From positions 23,991,291 through 24,055,290 of the forward strand of contig OX419337.1 of assembly GCA_948470475.1 (NCBI GenBank): 64,000 nucleotides of DNA, in the 5' to 3' direction. The first letter of the stretch is position 1; each line of letters starts with the position of its first letter. The position numbers were made by a program, and so were the translations under genes. This stretch comes from Galaxea fascicularis (Eukaryota; Cnidaria; Anthozoa; Scleractinia; Euphylliidae). The notes beneath the pieces were generated by a model. The model was given only the letters and a program-made list of their open reading frames with translations. It searched no databases and was not told the origin of the DNA. Shown here in pieces: positions 12,123-24,253 of this stretch.

Positions 12123-15100
12123 GAGTCGGAGAAAGAAATCCTTAAATGTGACTTCATTCAAATGAAAACTACCGATCAGTACTTTCCCATGGTGCTGTTT
12201 ATTATGCTTTACAAGGTAGTTCTAACTTTGTGAATGGAATTTAATCCTAAACTGTGACTATTCAAATCAACGCTGCTGCACACTGTGGCTCTAGCTTTTG
12301 TGTAGATTGAAAGCTTTTCAAGAGACTTAATTGTTTGTTATTTTGGGAAAGTTGTTTTAGAGTTTTTAGTGGGTAAGAGAAATGCTTGTGGCTGTTTTCA
12401 TTGTTTTAAGATTTGATCCTTCTCTTCTGCAAAGCAATGCTAAGGGCTCTGTCACTTTTGAAATTGAGTTTTCTTTGGAAGTGGAGGTTGTTGGTTGTCA
12501 TATTTTAGGGTTCGTACAGGTCCCAGAAAGTACTTAATTTTAGTCTAGCATTTTCCAGGACTGGAAAGTCCTTAAAAATGATAGGAGTTCCTGGAAAACC
12601 CTGGAATTTTGTAAACTTTTAAGTAATAAAGGTTTTTGAAAGGCATTGGGAAGCAACCAGATGGGAAAATCCAACAATTTACTACTAATTGTTTTTCATC
12701 TTCTGAAGGATGGCACCGTTCATCGGAGTGTCAAACCACATATCCTGTCTGTGTTTGGTGACATTGCATTGGCCATTGGTGCTAACTTCAAAAACTACTT
12801 TGAGGTTGTCATAGCAACTTTGAATCAAGCATCAGTTACTACTGTAGACAAAGTAAGGAAAGGGTTTAACTCACTTTCTTTGTGTTTTGCATGCCTTACC
12901 AGGGGTGTGTCCTCTCAATCCCTAAAAATACCAATGTAAGATCCTGAAAAGTAAACATCTTGTCAGGCAAAATGGTACTGTCAAAATTGTAAGACTTAAC
13001 AGCACTGCCTTAACCAGTAATGAAAACAGGGTTGTTGGTGTCTGTTCTCCATCCCCTATCCAGTGTTCCAGATAACTCTCAGAGTCAGGTCACAAGAGAT
13101 TTTTAAGGGGTAAATAAACGTGGATCTTCCCAAAGTTGCTTACTCAATAACTCACTGTGTTGGGTCAGGGAGCCAGCTTTCTCAGGTTTTTGACCCAAGA
13201 ACGCGCTGTTTTCTGGAGCACTCTCAATAGGCTATTGTCTGTTTTCTCTTCTTTTCTCTTTTTGTTTTACCGTTTTGTGTGGCTTACACGAAGAATGTAG
13301 CCACGTGGCACGATCGGATTTATTTATTTGTCCACGAGAGTCGAGGGGCTGTCATGTGGTCTAGTAAGCCATACATTTACGCATTGCGGACCTATTTTCT
13401 GTTCTGTGTTAGGCGGATTATGATATGGTGGATTACTTAAATGAGTTAAGAGAGGGCTGCCTGGAGGCTTACACTGGAATTATTCAGGGACTCAAAGGAG
13501 AGTCAAGTGAAGGAACACCAAGTGGTAAGAATGGTTCATTTTGTCTGCTGTTAATTGAGTTGTTGACTGTCTGAAAAATAACCTGCGATCAGGCTCTTTT
13601 TTTCGTTTCGTTGGTAGACCTTTCCCGCGGGAAGGACGAAACGAAAAATAGAGCCTGATACAAGTCTTCTACGGTGCGTCTACCGCCCACTTTTTTGATT
13701 GATTGACATTTTCCAAAATCAGCCAATTAAAATTACTTCCGTTACGTGCTACTCGCGAGTTCTCGCGCGTAGAGGAATGAACAAGACGCCATGTTTATTT
13801 TGTGAACGTCGTGTTCCGCATGATTCATTGTTGTTGGGGAATAATAGTGGTTTTCGTTCCAAAGGAAGCGCTTTTAACAAATTTTATGAACACTGGGAAA
13901 GGTGATATGTGATTCGAAAGCCTATGTGATGATGATATCTTTGTTTTGGTTATGAAACACAACTGATGATTCGGCTAATCGAAGGAAGGTGATTTAAGCT
14001 TACAGTTGTCGATGTATTTACTTTATATTCTTACGTACATGTATCTCTTCAGATAACCCTACTTCATGTCTTTCCCTCGAAATACAATGGGTAAAGAAAC
14101 TTTGCAAAGAGTCGAGAGTGTGAGTTGTGGACCAACGGGATTTTAAGCTTTCGTAGTATTCGTACCTTTATTTTTAGTACATACAAACAATAATACATAG
14201 CTTTACGGCCTTAAGCAATTTAAAACATTGACAGTGTTGCGATAGCAAAAATGGTACAATTGGTACAATACAAATTAAAAAGAACTTACGCTTACATCAC
14301 CTGAACTTACATGAACCTTTCAAAATGTTTGTCCATTGAATTCGAGTATTTTCTCTTGCATCCTGACATTGAAACCAATGTGTCCTTGATCTTGTATTTA
14401 TCAAAGCTTGGATATGTCTTGCTTCTCATTGAATTTTTATAGGATACAAACCAGTCAGCTTCCAAGTCTTTATACCGTTGTCAGGTTTTCGCGAAAGGAA
14501 ATGTTCGAAATAGACGAATAACAGAGATATCAGTGGAAACTCGTCTGGACGCTTCGTCTTTATCATTCCTCATCAAGATCATTCCGCGAATCTTTTATAT
14601 GAATCCAGTATGTACCTCAAAGATAAACTAATAAACTTTTCCCTCTCCGCTAGATAAAAAATAGACAGGCTCTACTGTTTTGTGTTACAAAAACCAACTG
14701 GAGATAACTCGTTGTCCGTAATGGCGGCTCTTTCGCGAGAGCCTCGCGAACACGCATCTTAGTGACATCCGGTTCTTGAATCAGCCAATCAGATTTCGTC
14801 CAAATTCTGGACGAAGACACAGAGTCCTGTGAGACTTTGTATCAGGCCCAATTGTAGCGAGCGCCGACATAAGAAGACATAAGAGCGAGGGTACAATTGG
14901 GCCTGATCGCAGGTTATCTGAAAAATGACTCACTTAGTCAGTTGATTGGGTGACAGAGTGAAGGATAGTGATAGTGTGGCGGTTATAACTAGCCCTCAAA
15001 CAAACTTCATTGACTGATTGATTGGTTGAAGTATGTATAAATGATTGTTTGACTGATTGTTTGACTAGCTAGCCATTCTACTGATCAGTTGGTTTTCTGG

Positions 15101-16780
15101 TGGGTATTTCAAAGGATTAAACATGTGAGGATTGTCACAGTTGTGAACTGCTCTTTAGCATTGCTTAAAAAAAAATCCAAAAAACAGTCAAACCCACCAG
15201 GAGCTGGTAATTTTCTTGGTTCGTAATAAACCTGCAAGTCACTTTGTTCATTTGGAGGTCAGATGTTGGTTTTATCAATGGACATGTCTTTAGCTCTAAT
15301 TATTGTTCTCACATTGTCATTTTAACAGCGGATTTAAGCTTAGTCCAGCCTCACATTATGCACATCATTGCCTTTCTTGAAGTCATCGCTACAGATCAGG
15401 ACCATTCAGAGAGCAATGTATCCAATGCTTGTGGTCTTGTAGGGTAAGCTGCAAACAACTTGTCGAATGCTATGACAGTATATACAGTTGTTATATGTAT
15501 GATGTATGATGAAAGATATCACCTTATTTTCTCCCATATGGCAGCAAACCATGATCTCTGCTGTCATTTTTCTCCTTGAAGTGAGAGAAAAACTTAGAAC
15601 TTTGGCCCAGTTTTCCAATTTGCAATCCATTTCAATCCTTTACATCCATAGCCCAAGGGGCTTATTGATATTTTTGTAGTTTTGGTAAATCGGTAACTGA
15701 GCTGTTACTTTTAGGTTTTGTTTGCTTCCAATATGTCTTTCAGTATTTCAAAGGAATATCAGCAATACTTGTCATGGCTGATCTAATAATCCGATTAAAC
15801 AACAATAGTGGTAATGTCTAAAAATTATGCAAAACCACTGTGATGGTGTTGAAGTTGCGATTTGAAGTAGAGACTATAGAAGGTAGTCGGACTTAATTCG
15901 CATGATTTGGCCCACTTTTTGCTGCAAAAGGAAAACAAGACAGAGAAGTTGTTCAATTTCTCAGAGAAATTTACTCGCCATAGTCGCGACTAATTTCGCA
16001 ATTTCGAGCCCTGATTAATAAGCAAACTCCGAGAGAAGACTACCATATTATTCTGTGCTAATGTTACTATTTGGTCTTTCCAAATCGAGTGGCTTGTCAC
16101 TTGACTATCAGTAACCTCAACATAAAACTATTGCAAATAATTAGTTGAAAATTTACGTATGCTGGAGCTTAGCAACTTTGCAGTTCCCGGCTTATCCTTT
16201 TGAACACAAATGCTGTAGCTTTTGTAATCTCAATTCAATTTTCTCAAGTCAAGTCCAGATTAAAAAGTTTTCTCCTGAACTGACTTCCCCTTATTTTGTT
16301 TGCTTCTTTGTCTTCGCGTTTTTAACCTAAATGTAGTTATAAATTCGTAAGACATGCCTATAATTTGTAATTTTACAATTGTATTTTTTGACGTGCCTGT
16401 AGCCCGAATAAGCCCTAATGGTTTCTATATGGGCATCCTCGCCTTATGTTTTCTCTTTATTTGGTTATTTAATATCTCTTGTAGTTTAATTTATATTTGT
16501 CTTGTAATTTTTTATAACAATCTGGCAAAATAAATAAACTGAAACTGAAACTGAAGCTTTATGGGGTGTGATGAGAGGAAGGAGAAAAATCGTGACTTTT
16601 ATGTTATTTTTTAGAGATATATGCTCAGCATTTGGGGCTCAAGTGCACCCACTGCTAGAGAAACAAGCCATCAATGAACTGTTACAGGAGGGAAGACGGT
16701 CAAAGACCCACAAAACCAAACAAGTTGCCACCTGGGCTACCAAAGAAATGCGCAAGATCAAGCAACAACAGGTCAGCTAG
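96..16780 (+). CDS. KPNB1: Importin subunit beta-1, C-terminal part (partial at left edge)
   Basis: Importin beta-1 carries cargo through nuclear pores, usually with importin alpha, and releases it on RanGTP binding. I read 13 exons: 96-148, 743-931, 1831-1961, 8326-8401, 8709-8780, 9247-9309, 10426-10573, 11150-11232, 11521-11628, 12709-12852, 13413-13524, 15329-15443 and 16615-16780. All have AG/GT borders and the phases join without a frameshift, giving 485 codons plus stop. The product follows the animal family closely: [60 protein letters not shown], and the end [14 protein letters not shown]. This is the HEAT-repeat C-terminal half of a roughly 876-residue protein; the N-terminus lies left of the window. 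A possible poly(A) signal AATAAA is at 16952. Introns 3 and 11 are swollen by transposons. The third intron alone is 6.4 kb. Confidence 0.96.
1589..1606. repeat. Poly-C tract in KPNB1 intron 3-side sequence
   Basis: A homopolymer run of about 17 C lies in the intron between the second and third listed exons. Its length is likely to vary between individuals and to be unreliable in assembly. Confidence 0.85.
2080..2487. mobile_element. Harbinger-like MITE, 3-bp TAA target duplication
   Basis: The ends are a near-perfect inverted repeat of about 30 bp: it begins AGGCTACCGCACACTAGCCG and closes with the complement at 2458-2487. Both sides are flanked by TAA (2077-2079 and 2488-2490), the 3-bp TWA-type duplication of PIF/Harbinger elements. 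The subterminal motif GGCTAGTGTGCGGT also recurs inside (about 2136-2150 and 2226-2239). There is no credible coding sequence; an 80-codon open frame across it is incidental. Confidence 0.65.
2491..7437 (-). mobile_element. Kolobok-like DNA transposon with TTAA target duplication
   Basis: The element is 4947 bp. It starts GGTGGCTCAATAGGGTT (2491-2507) and ends with the exact reverse complement (7421-7437), flanked on both sides by TTAA (2487-2490 and 7438-7441). TTAA duplications are characteristic of Kolobok and piggyBac elements. The encoded protein has a Mutator/Kolobok-type catalytic core and not a piggyBac one, hence Kolobok-like. The 17-bp termini are identical and the long coding exon is intact, suggesting a recent insertion. 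It lies in KPNB1 intron 3, antisense to the host gene. Confidence 0.78.
3179..7295 (-). CDS. Mutator/Kolobok-like transposase fused to DEDDh exonuclease
   Basis: I infer three exons. Exon 1 runs from an ATG at 7295 to about 7030 (basic, SP-rich N-terminus). Exon 2 is about 6990-6814 (CPAC and CHC cysteine motifs). The long exon 3 is 5793-3179, and its join to exon 2 is in phase. In the 878-residue open frame covering exon 3, a CxxC pair comes first, then a transposase core with candidate acidic residues at [10 protein letters not shown] (D143), YTGDDDST (D234-236) and NSQRNESLN (E387), separated by Cys/His motifs as in the Mutator-like transposase domain. The C-terminal third is a DEDDh 3'-5' exonuclease: FDIET (D563, E565), AGHNATTFD (D670), AHDALED (H739, D744). 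All catalytic residues of both modules are present. The exon 1/2 border is uncertain. Confidence 0.78.
7865..8104. mobile_element. Harbinger-like MITE with 30-bp inverted termini
   Basis: The 240-bp element begins AGGCCCTGGCAAACGAGGAC and ends with the matching complement, about 30 bp of inverted repeat. It is flanked by TTA on both sides (7862-7864 and 8105-8107), the 3-bp duplication typical of PIF/Harbinger. Its interior repeats AAACATTTTTTG-like and TGTTTCC-like motifs on both strands. It has no coding capacity and lies in KPNB1 intron 3. Confidence 0.68.
8871..9230 (+). mobile_element. Probable tRNA-derived SINE, diverged
   Basis: The head GGCTCGGCTGGTAGAGC resembles the D-arm/A-box of a tRNA. 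It is followed by an anticodon-like segment and a degraded B-box. A 300-bp body follows, ending in an ATGATAATGATGA-rich tail. There is no intact tRNA fold, so this is not a functional tRNA. It lies in KPNB1 intron 5, just before the exon at 9247. Confidence 0.45.
10601..10886. mobile_element. MITE copy 1 (AGTGCACCTAAC termini, TTAA-like flanks)
   Basis: The terminal inverted repeat AGTGCACCTAACCCC... pairs with ...GGGGTTAGGTGCACT. Flanks are TTGA on the left and TTAA on the right. A second copy with the same ends and shared interior (GCATGTTTACAAAGACT, AATGCAATGCAAATCAG) is at 46225-46592. It lies 27 bp after the KPNB1 exon ending at 10573. Confidence 0.58.
11818..12060 (+). mobile_element. 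tRNA-derived SINE
   Basis: An A-box (GGCGCAGTGGTGAGAGTGC) and a B-box (GGGTTAGATTCCC) are spaced as in a tRNA. They are followed by a body with CTCTGCGCCGAGAGG and TTTTTCTCCGGGTACTC and a T-rich end that runs into a (TTA)n tail. The tRNA acceptor stem is not preserved. It lies in KPNB1 intron 9. Confidence 0.65.
12073..12121. repeat. (TTA)n microsatellite at SINE tail
   Basis: About 16 uninterrupted TTA units directly follow the SINE body, so it probably began as the SINE tail. Confidence 0.9.
12136..12270. repeat. Dispersed 106-bp repeat, about 1.3 units
   Basis: Contains AAATCCTTAAATGTGAC and, 106 bp later, TAATCCTAAACTGTGAC, with CAGTACTTTCC and TATGCTTTACAAGGTAGT between. It belongs to the family best preserved at 29189-29570. 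Confidence 0.6.
13580..14916. mobile_element. MULE-like element with perfect 9-bp target duplications
   Basis: The 1337-bp element begins TAACCTGCGATCAGGC (13580-13595) and ends with its exact complement (14901-14916). It is flanked by TCTGAAAAA at 13571-13579 and 14917-14925, a perfect 9-bp duplication as left by Mutator-like transposases. Each end also folds on itself: CGTTTCGT/ACGAAACG arms on the left, CAGGCCCAATTGTA with TACAATTGGGCCTG on the right. No transposase is present. An internal frame from 13777 ([14 protein letters not shown]) ends near a GT donor-like site at 13902 and may be a captured exon. It lies in KPNB1 intron 11. Confidence 0.7.
16400..16556 (+). mobile_element. Possible non-LTR retroposon 3' tail
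   Basis: A T-rich stretch ends in AATAAATAAACTGAAACTGAAACTGAA, a short tandem tail like those closing some animal non-LTR retroposons. No reverse transcriptase sequence was recognised upstream. Weak evidence. Confidence 0.3.
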
Positions 16781-19700
16781 TATCCTGAAAAACTTGATTG
16801 TCTACTTAAATGAAACATTCTGGTTGTGGTCAGTAATTTGGTTTTCTCACACTTGGCTGGTCAAAATTGTCACAAATTCTGGTTGAAGTCAATAGTATGG
16901 TTTTCTGGTCAAATCACAAATGTGGTGGATAGAAACTGTATTACAATGCCGAATAAATTAAGTCAGTAATTTGGTTATCTGCGTAAATCACAAGTTCTGT
17001 GGGGTTGGAAACCAGGATGTAAAAAAGAATGGAGTGAATGATTTCATCGTCTTGTCATCACCAATTCTGGTTGCTTGAAAACCAAGATGTAATTTTGAAT
17101 GAAGTCAATGATTTCATTCTGCTTGGTTGGGATACAATACAATCAAAAGATATGGTTGTCTGCTCTTCTCAAAATCTCAAACTTCGGCCTGGCTGTATTG
17201 ACCTCGCGATAATGGTAGGGCCTCAGTTTGAGGATTTCCCGTAAAGACCTCACTCTCGGTTAAAACCTAGTTAATAATTGGTCAAAAAAATGGTGAAATA
17301 CGCCTTCTGATTGGCTCAAAACCGTGGCATAATATATAATACAGGGTGAAGCGCCATGTTCGGTTGATCTACTCAAACAGGTATTCGTATTTTCTGAACT
17401 ATAGTTCGTATCGTAGCGGAGTCAAAAACCTGATGCTCGGGTCAATCTCCTCGTTCTGTTAAGTTCTAAATTTTGGAGATAAGCTGACGAAACACTCCAA
17501 GATTGCTTAGAAACTGTAATGCACTGGCGAATCCATTCAAGCATGCCTTCTTTTTGGTTGAATACCATGCTGTAAATCATCATCGACGTCATGTCGCGTC
17601 CTGTTTAGTGGAAAAATGTTTAGACAATTCCCCGTTCGATTGCTTGACGACCGTAATGAAAAATATACTGGAGTAAATAATCTGGTCCAAACACCTTGTT
17701 CGAAAATGGGAAATGCAAGAAGCCGAATTCGCATTTTCATCGGTCGGAATAAATATGTAATAACGTAATTTAGAGAGGTCAATTACCTCAGTGGTGAAAA
17801 ATGAGTTGAATGTAAAGCCATGGTGTAGAAATCGTAACAGGTTAACAACCTGGCCCCTCTCTTTTCAGTTGGAGACTGAGCATCCACCCCACCCCACCCC
17901 TCATTAAATAGTGACGATGAAGGATAAAACAAAGACCAACCAACGAACTAGCCTGCCTGACATGCGTAAACAGGGAGGGGCATGGGGCGCCAGAAAACGA
18001 CAGAAAAATTTGTTGCGTGCATAAGACCTGGCAATCGTGGGAATGACCAGTTTGCGAGCCTGTTAGAATCACACTTGCAACCGTGCATTTCGCCGACACG
18101 GCCGTTATAAGCGGAATTTTCGGTTCTCGACGTTTCCGACCAAAATTCGTCTTCAATGAAGTCTCTAAGTACTATTTATTCACACGGACTCACTCTTTCA
18201 AATAACTTGTGCTCCTCACTTTTTCTAGTCTTGTCATCTCTTGTTATGTGCATTCCTGCTCATTTTAAGTTACCCAAACTGTGCGCTCTCCAGAATCGCT
18301 AATACTCTTTTCGCTTTTCCCTTACTCTCTCCGAAGTCCGATGAATGCAGCCGACTAATGCCGAAGTTCTCTGCTTTTCTTCCAGAATTGATCATGTGAC
18401 GGCGACAATCGAGCGAGCGTGCGAGAGTGCGTGAGAAGCGAGCGCCGAAGAGGTCGAGAGCGTGGCGAGCGAGTGCGTTACCCCACCCCTCCCCCCAAAC
18501 AGAAATAGCAGGCTGGACAAGAAGCCTTATTGAAGGACCAGTGACAGCTAACTTCAAAATTACGTGAAGACGTGATGCTGAAAGATCATGGTTTGCAGCG
18601 CAAGGCAGTGAAGGGGACGCTTGCGCTAAAGTGCATCAGTTGCTTCGTTAGCACAGAATGAAGGAAAGACTTGGAACTCTGACAGAAATGAGGCTGCGCG
18701 GGCTTAAATGAATATACATTTATTGCCAAAGATTACATAACCCTGCTATTGAAAGAGACAAATATCCCCTTACCCCTCAGAAAGACAATAGCTCCACACC
18801 CCTCCCTGCTAATGTTCTTCAGTGGGTGCATGTTAGTAACGAAAATTTAGACAATTTTTCTGCAGCAAGGATCGCTTTCTGAAAGGTCTTGTTTTGATCT
18901 AGTCTCTGTTTTCGCAGAGTACCTTATTTTTGCGAAAAACTCGGTTAAATATCGGACTAATTAAAGACGAATTTAATGTACAGTGAATTCTGTGTAAGGT
19001 TGTAGAAACTAATTTTGCCAATGGAGGAGTCGTTAGAGAGAAACGTAAAGGAAAAAAGAAACGAAAAAGTATGCATAGTTAACATTAAAAACAGTTTTCA
19101 ACCAACTATGTCCTAGTTTGTCTGTCGTTTCTGAAAGAATAAACCTCGTGAACGAATTTTCTCCTCAACTGTTTCGATCTCAAATGCATTGAAGATGTCA
19201 CACCTCTCACTGCGAGCTCAGCCCGTACAGTGGTAATTCCTCTTGCTAACACTCTCCTCAAGCGGACACCTCTTCGCCTAAGCGTAACAACACTTCTTGG
19301 TAGTACGATAGGCTAAAATGATCTCCTTTACGCAGACAGGACTATTGAGGGTCAAGCTCAGGTGTCAGATCCACCCCATTTGTATTAGACCTTTGTTGGT
19401 TTGTTTCTTCATTATGCGATAGTGTACGAAATGTTTCTGCTTACTGTATTTTAGTTTCGCAACGTGGAGTTGCGAATTCTGATGGGGGTCATGACCGATA
19501 CACCTTCCGTCGTTAGAATAAAACTGTTTATATCGTCGATAATGACAACAATGATGACGGTTGTAATTCCCATTTTTTTATTGTGATTGTCATAATCATG
19601 ATGACGATGATAATTATGATAGTAGTAATTATACTTGTAATGGTTATGATAATGATGATTTTAACAAGTATACGAACAGGCCACGATATTATAGCTGCCA

Positions 19701-22700
19701 AATTATAGATGTGGCATTTCCAGATGATAGCAGAGTTCGAGAAAAGGAGGATGAAAAGTTTGAAAAATAGCAGGAACCTACCAGAGGGGGCGAGGGCAAA
19801 GGTTGCACCAGTGGTGATTGGAGCTTCAGGAACAGTGCCACTAAGGCTGAAAGTCAGTCCGAAAGCGCTAGGAATGTACACATCAATGTCACTTATACAG
19901 AAACCAGCACTGTTGGGGTCGGCAAGAATACTGAGGAAGATCTAAGGCTAGCAATGAGACGAATATGTATGGATGTATCACCAGCTTCAACATCTTAAGC
20001 TGTACGATTTTATAATAAAGTAATAATAATAATAGTAACAACAACTAATTATAATAATCAACAGGAACAACAACTGAACTGTACCCTTAAAAACACAAGA
20101 ACGAAATCTATATGCAATGAAATTAAACAAAGAGAATGATATTGGCCTCCTAAAATAATCACTTTGTATCGAAAAGCGTTTCAACAGATGACCGCAAAAG
20201 CACTTTTTTGGCTTTTTTGGTAAGTTCCCCTTTAATGAAAAGCTGAACACCTGTTACATAGAACCACTTAAGTAACAGGGGCTAGGATAGGATGTGTTTC
20301 TCCCTCCACTTACAGCTTCCTCTCCCGCCTCAAGGACATTACTCGTTTTCAAAAAAAAAATCTACGAGATTTCGTTGTTTTTCGATTCCTTTGTCGTTTG
20401 TTCATTAGTTTGCAGGTGTGCTATTGTCTGGTTTCCTGTACAAAACCCAAGCACGTTACTGACGGTAAACGCAGAAAGCAGCTGTTGAAAACAGCTTATC
20501 ACAGTGGAAAGCCCGAAGACTTGTTTTCGAGTTCTAGGTTTTGTGGTGTAAAACGCAGTATAGTTTCTCTGTTCAGCTCTTGTGTCTGTTGCAAACAAAA
20601 TGGTGTCTGCATTCAGACGGTCCCAAACTAAGTACCAGACGAACTTCTGCTGTCGCAAAAGTTGACAGCATGTTGTCACCTTTTTGTTTCAGTGTTTCCT
20701 GTTAAATTTCACACAAAAGACACACGCTTACCAGTTTGAAACCACGTTAATAATTCAAGAGCTCTAGTTAACATCTTTATTTATACACGGGTGTTGGCAC
20801 CAATTTTAAGAATGACGGGAAACTTGTCAACTCTTTTCTGAATTTTAATTAGCATGTTAGTGAGAAATGCTTCCAAAAGTTGGAACCACACTGCACTCAA
20901 TGAGCAGTGCCATTAGAAAATACTTCTCAGTAGCTGTTATTTGAATGATCTCGCATTGGATCCATCTACGTAGTCAACAGTATGCTTCACACTTCAGCGT
21001 CGGATAGTTGTCGCCTGTGTATGCGCGAATCGAATGTCCTGTACTCACTTTATCCAGCGGCTCCGCTTTACTTCCCATATGCAATTGAGCATTGGCATCC
21101 GCGAAAACGTGTCTCAACCATGTACGCACTTTGTTTTGTGCACGTTGTACATCTTCCCTCACAAAACCTACCTGGGGTGCACGACCAATAAAAAAATTAG
21201 TTCGTTTTCTCGGCCAATCAGATGCAAAAGCAGTCGAGCTGCGGGACAGACCTTTTCCGCACGTGGACGCGACTCGCAGAACGAACAACACACCAAGTTC
21301 TGATTGGTTTAGCGCTTTCGGCTTTGATTCGCCTAAGGTACACCTTAGTGTGAAATATGTGCAAATCTCTTGGTATGTTGTTTATGCAGTAGTTATCTCT
21401 GGGTAAGCGTTTTATCACAGATCTTACGAACTTCAGCACACCCCCGTCATGCCCACAATTCGAATTATTTGTCCATGCAAGAATTCCTGTAGCTACCCTG
21501 GATGCCAGAGGTCTACTCGTTCGCCAGCAGCGAGGAGCGTCAGAGCGAGTAGTGCTGGTCGGCGAGAGACCAGAGCTCTTCCATACCCAAATTTTCATTG
21601 GTCCCTATAACCTGTAGCTTGGCTAGGGGTATTGTTTGTGTTGTATCATCTATTGTTTTGTTGCTCCAATAGACCGCGTCAGGAAAGCTACTAGCCTGCA
21701 CGCAGGCGGTTGGATAGTCGAAAAAACCGGAGTTCGTAATCAGGTCGCTATCTTGGATTCGCGCGGCTAGGTCTGGGCCGGGTTGAGAGTAGCCGCGCGA
21801 GCTACGCGATCTTTCGCAAGAATTTATGGGTTAAAGAACAAGCAACATCATGGAAAAATAAGGACAAGTTTTATTTGTAACCGAGCTAAAGTGAAAAAAA
21901 CCATTCAAGTGTTACGGTTTGAAAACCACTGAAGTCTTTAAAAAAGTCGTTATAATCTAAATCCTTTTTATTCTTTTAAAAGCCATCATCATTGTCGTTT
22001 TCAAGCTAACCAAATTCTTCTGGTGTAAAAGAGTAAACGTTAGATACTTCAGAAATACTCAGACATTGCACAGTCAGGTCACGACTAAGGTCAGCTTTCA
22101 GCGTAGTGAAAATAAACACTTGATCGCGTTTTTAAAAGCCGAGCTTGTTTTCACAAAAGGTTACAAGTGGTAAATATGGCGAAAGGGCACGAACTTCAAT
22201 TTACATCTGTTTTTGTCAGTGATGAATTCAATCGCCTATCTACATTACTGGATTGCATTTAAGTCGCAGACGACGAGTCTCCACAACTTCCGAGTGCTGA
22301 TCGATGAAGCAGAGAGAAATTTAAAGTACGCCAAAAATACCGCTGAATATCTGAATATTATACCCCACTGCCTTTAACGGTAGCAAAATTCACTTATACA
22401 GAGCTTGCTTTCTTCCTCTCTGAAATAAGCGCATATTTGGTGAGACATACCTGCTTTTCTGAGCATTTTAGCTGGCTTTTTGGTCTGATCGAGACCCGCG
22501 CAGGAAAATATCTTTACTTATGATGGCATTGTGATGCGAAAAATCGAAATACCCCCTTTAATAAAATCTCACAATCATTCATTGACAGAAAACCCAGTCA
22601 CTTTTGTGTAGTTGTCCTCAACTCGAGAGCTATCGTTTTCCTTTTCTTCACATAACTTGAGTTTTTGAAGTTGCACTGTTACCAATATTCGTGCTTGAAG

Positions 22701-24060
22701 AAGTACTCAACTTAGTTATAAATAGCTCAGCTCAGCTGCGGCATACAAACAAAATAAATCTAGCCGATTTTGATAATGCTATTAGAGTTGTAGGCATTTA
22801 TATGAATCATTGTTTACTTTCTTTTACAACTTTGTTTTTGAAAAAGGGATCAGTTAAAAACGACCAGAACTGCCCCACTTTTGAGGCTTCATTTTTCTTT
22901 GAACAAGTTTCGATAGTGCGTCATTTCCGCCAAAAACCCCGCAGCAATGGTTGAGATTGAAATTTAATGCAGGATAATTCGAGCGTGCGATTAACGCAAA
23001 TATTGTTTTATCGGTTTGAGAAATGTCGCTATTCAGATTTTTAGCGCGTTCGCGGTCAGACATGTCAATGATTGACAGCATTACGACGAGTTTCCTCGAG
23101 TGAGTCATGAGCGTGTTGAGTGAGACATTGTGCGCTAAAGAACAAAGGATGATTTAGCATGGCTCACATAAATGTTAATATTACAGATATAATGAGATGA
23201 GTATGGTGCTTTTCGAAACGCTTAACCTTGGTTGAAGACCTGGGGCAATAGGTTGCTCTGTTTTCAATAATTGTTTCGAGATGTTTCGTCTCCTTTCATG
23301 AGCAGAAGAACGCTAGCGATCATTTGGTTTCGTTTCTAAAAGGAAAATTTCCACAAGTGTATTGAAGCTAGAAAACACAAGGCAGAAAATCCAGGCTTAT
23401 CATTACGTGCAGTTTATTTTCACACAATTTCGCATGTTTGTTTTCTTTCCAGACTTTACTATTTTAAATGCGCGGCGAAAATAGTAAACAACATTATGGA
23501 AAGTCACGCACCAAACTGAACTAATGATTATTGGTAATCGACTTGAAAGAAAATATGACGGTTTATGCCTTTTTAACGCAAGATCCCGATTTTTGCTTCT
23601 GAACATGTGTTCTTAGTCATTTGGAGCAAGTACGCAACACAAACAGCCGTGATCACTTGTTCTTCGTGGGAACTGACATCATGTATTTCACGCTTGTCAC
23701 ACTACCGCAGAATACAAAGATTTTTTGCTCCAAATGCGATAAGAACATTAAGCCCTACTTTCGCGCTAATTTTAATACCACAATGACCGATGGTGCGAAA
23801 AACGAAAGGTTAGACATCCGACAATCGGACATGAAATTTCGAGCGAGTAATTTCTGAGTACTTTGTTTAGGTTCAGTTCCAGCTGATTTTTATATCATAG
23901 CTTAAAATAGTCGTAGCCTTATAAGGGCTTTGTTGAGTGATTCCTGTCGATTGGTCAGACTATTGTTGTTTTGACTAATTGTTAGAGTCGAAGAAACGGC
24001 AATTGTGATTGGTTGCATTTGAAACCATCTGCCAATCACTGAGCACATGTGGAAAAGATA
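16781..24060. other. Intergenic region between KPNB1 and KLF6/7
   Basis: I see no exon chain or conserved protein here. Open frames are all under 130 codons and unlike known families. The first 400 bp after KPNB1 carries degenerate repeats around TTCTGGTTG and ATTTCAT. About 19540-19670 is a degenerate (ATGAT)-rich tract, and 20014-20050 is AATAATAAC-rich. A GC-richer patch with repeated GCGAGCGAG/GTGCGAGAG lies near 18410-18480. The part nearest 24 kb probably contains KLF regulatory DNA, but no specific site can be named. Confidence 0.6.
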
Positions 24061-24253
24061 ATTTTATACTCGGCACTTTCAAGCACCCTTGGGTCCCTGC
24101 ATTATTTTTCCCACTGATTTGAGCGTCGGCGAGTGTGTATGACAGCAGCGGAGCGAGAGTGTTGTGTTATTCTGACATTCCTTCATTTCACTCACCCGTG
24201 GCATTCGATTCACCGACGCTCAACTTTCACTTCTCTTCCTACACGCAAACAAC

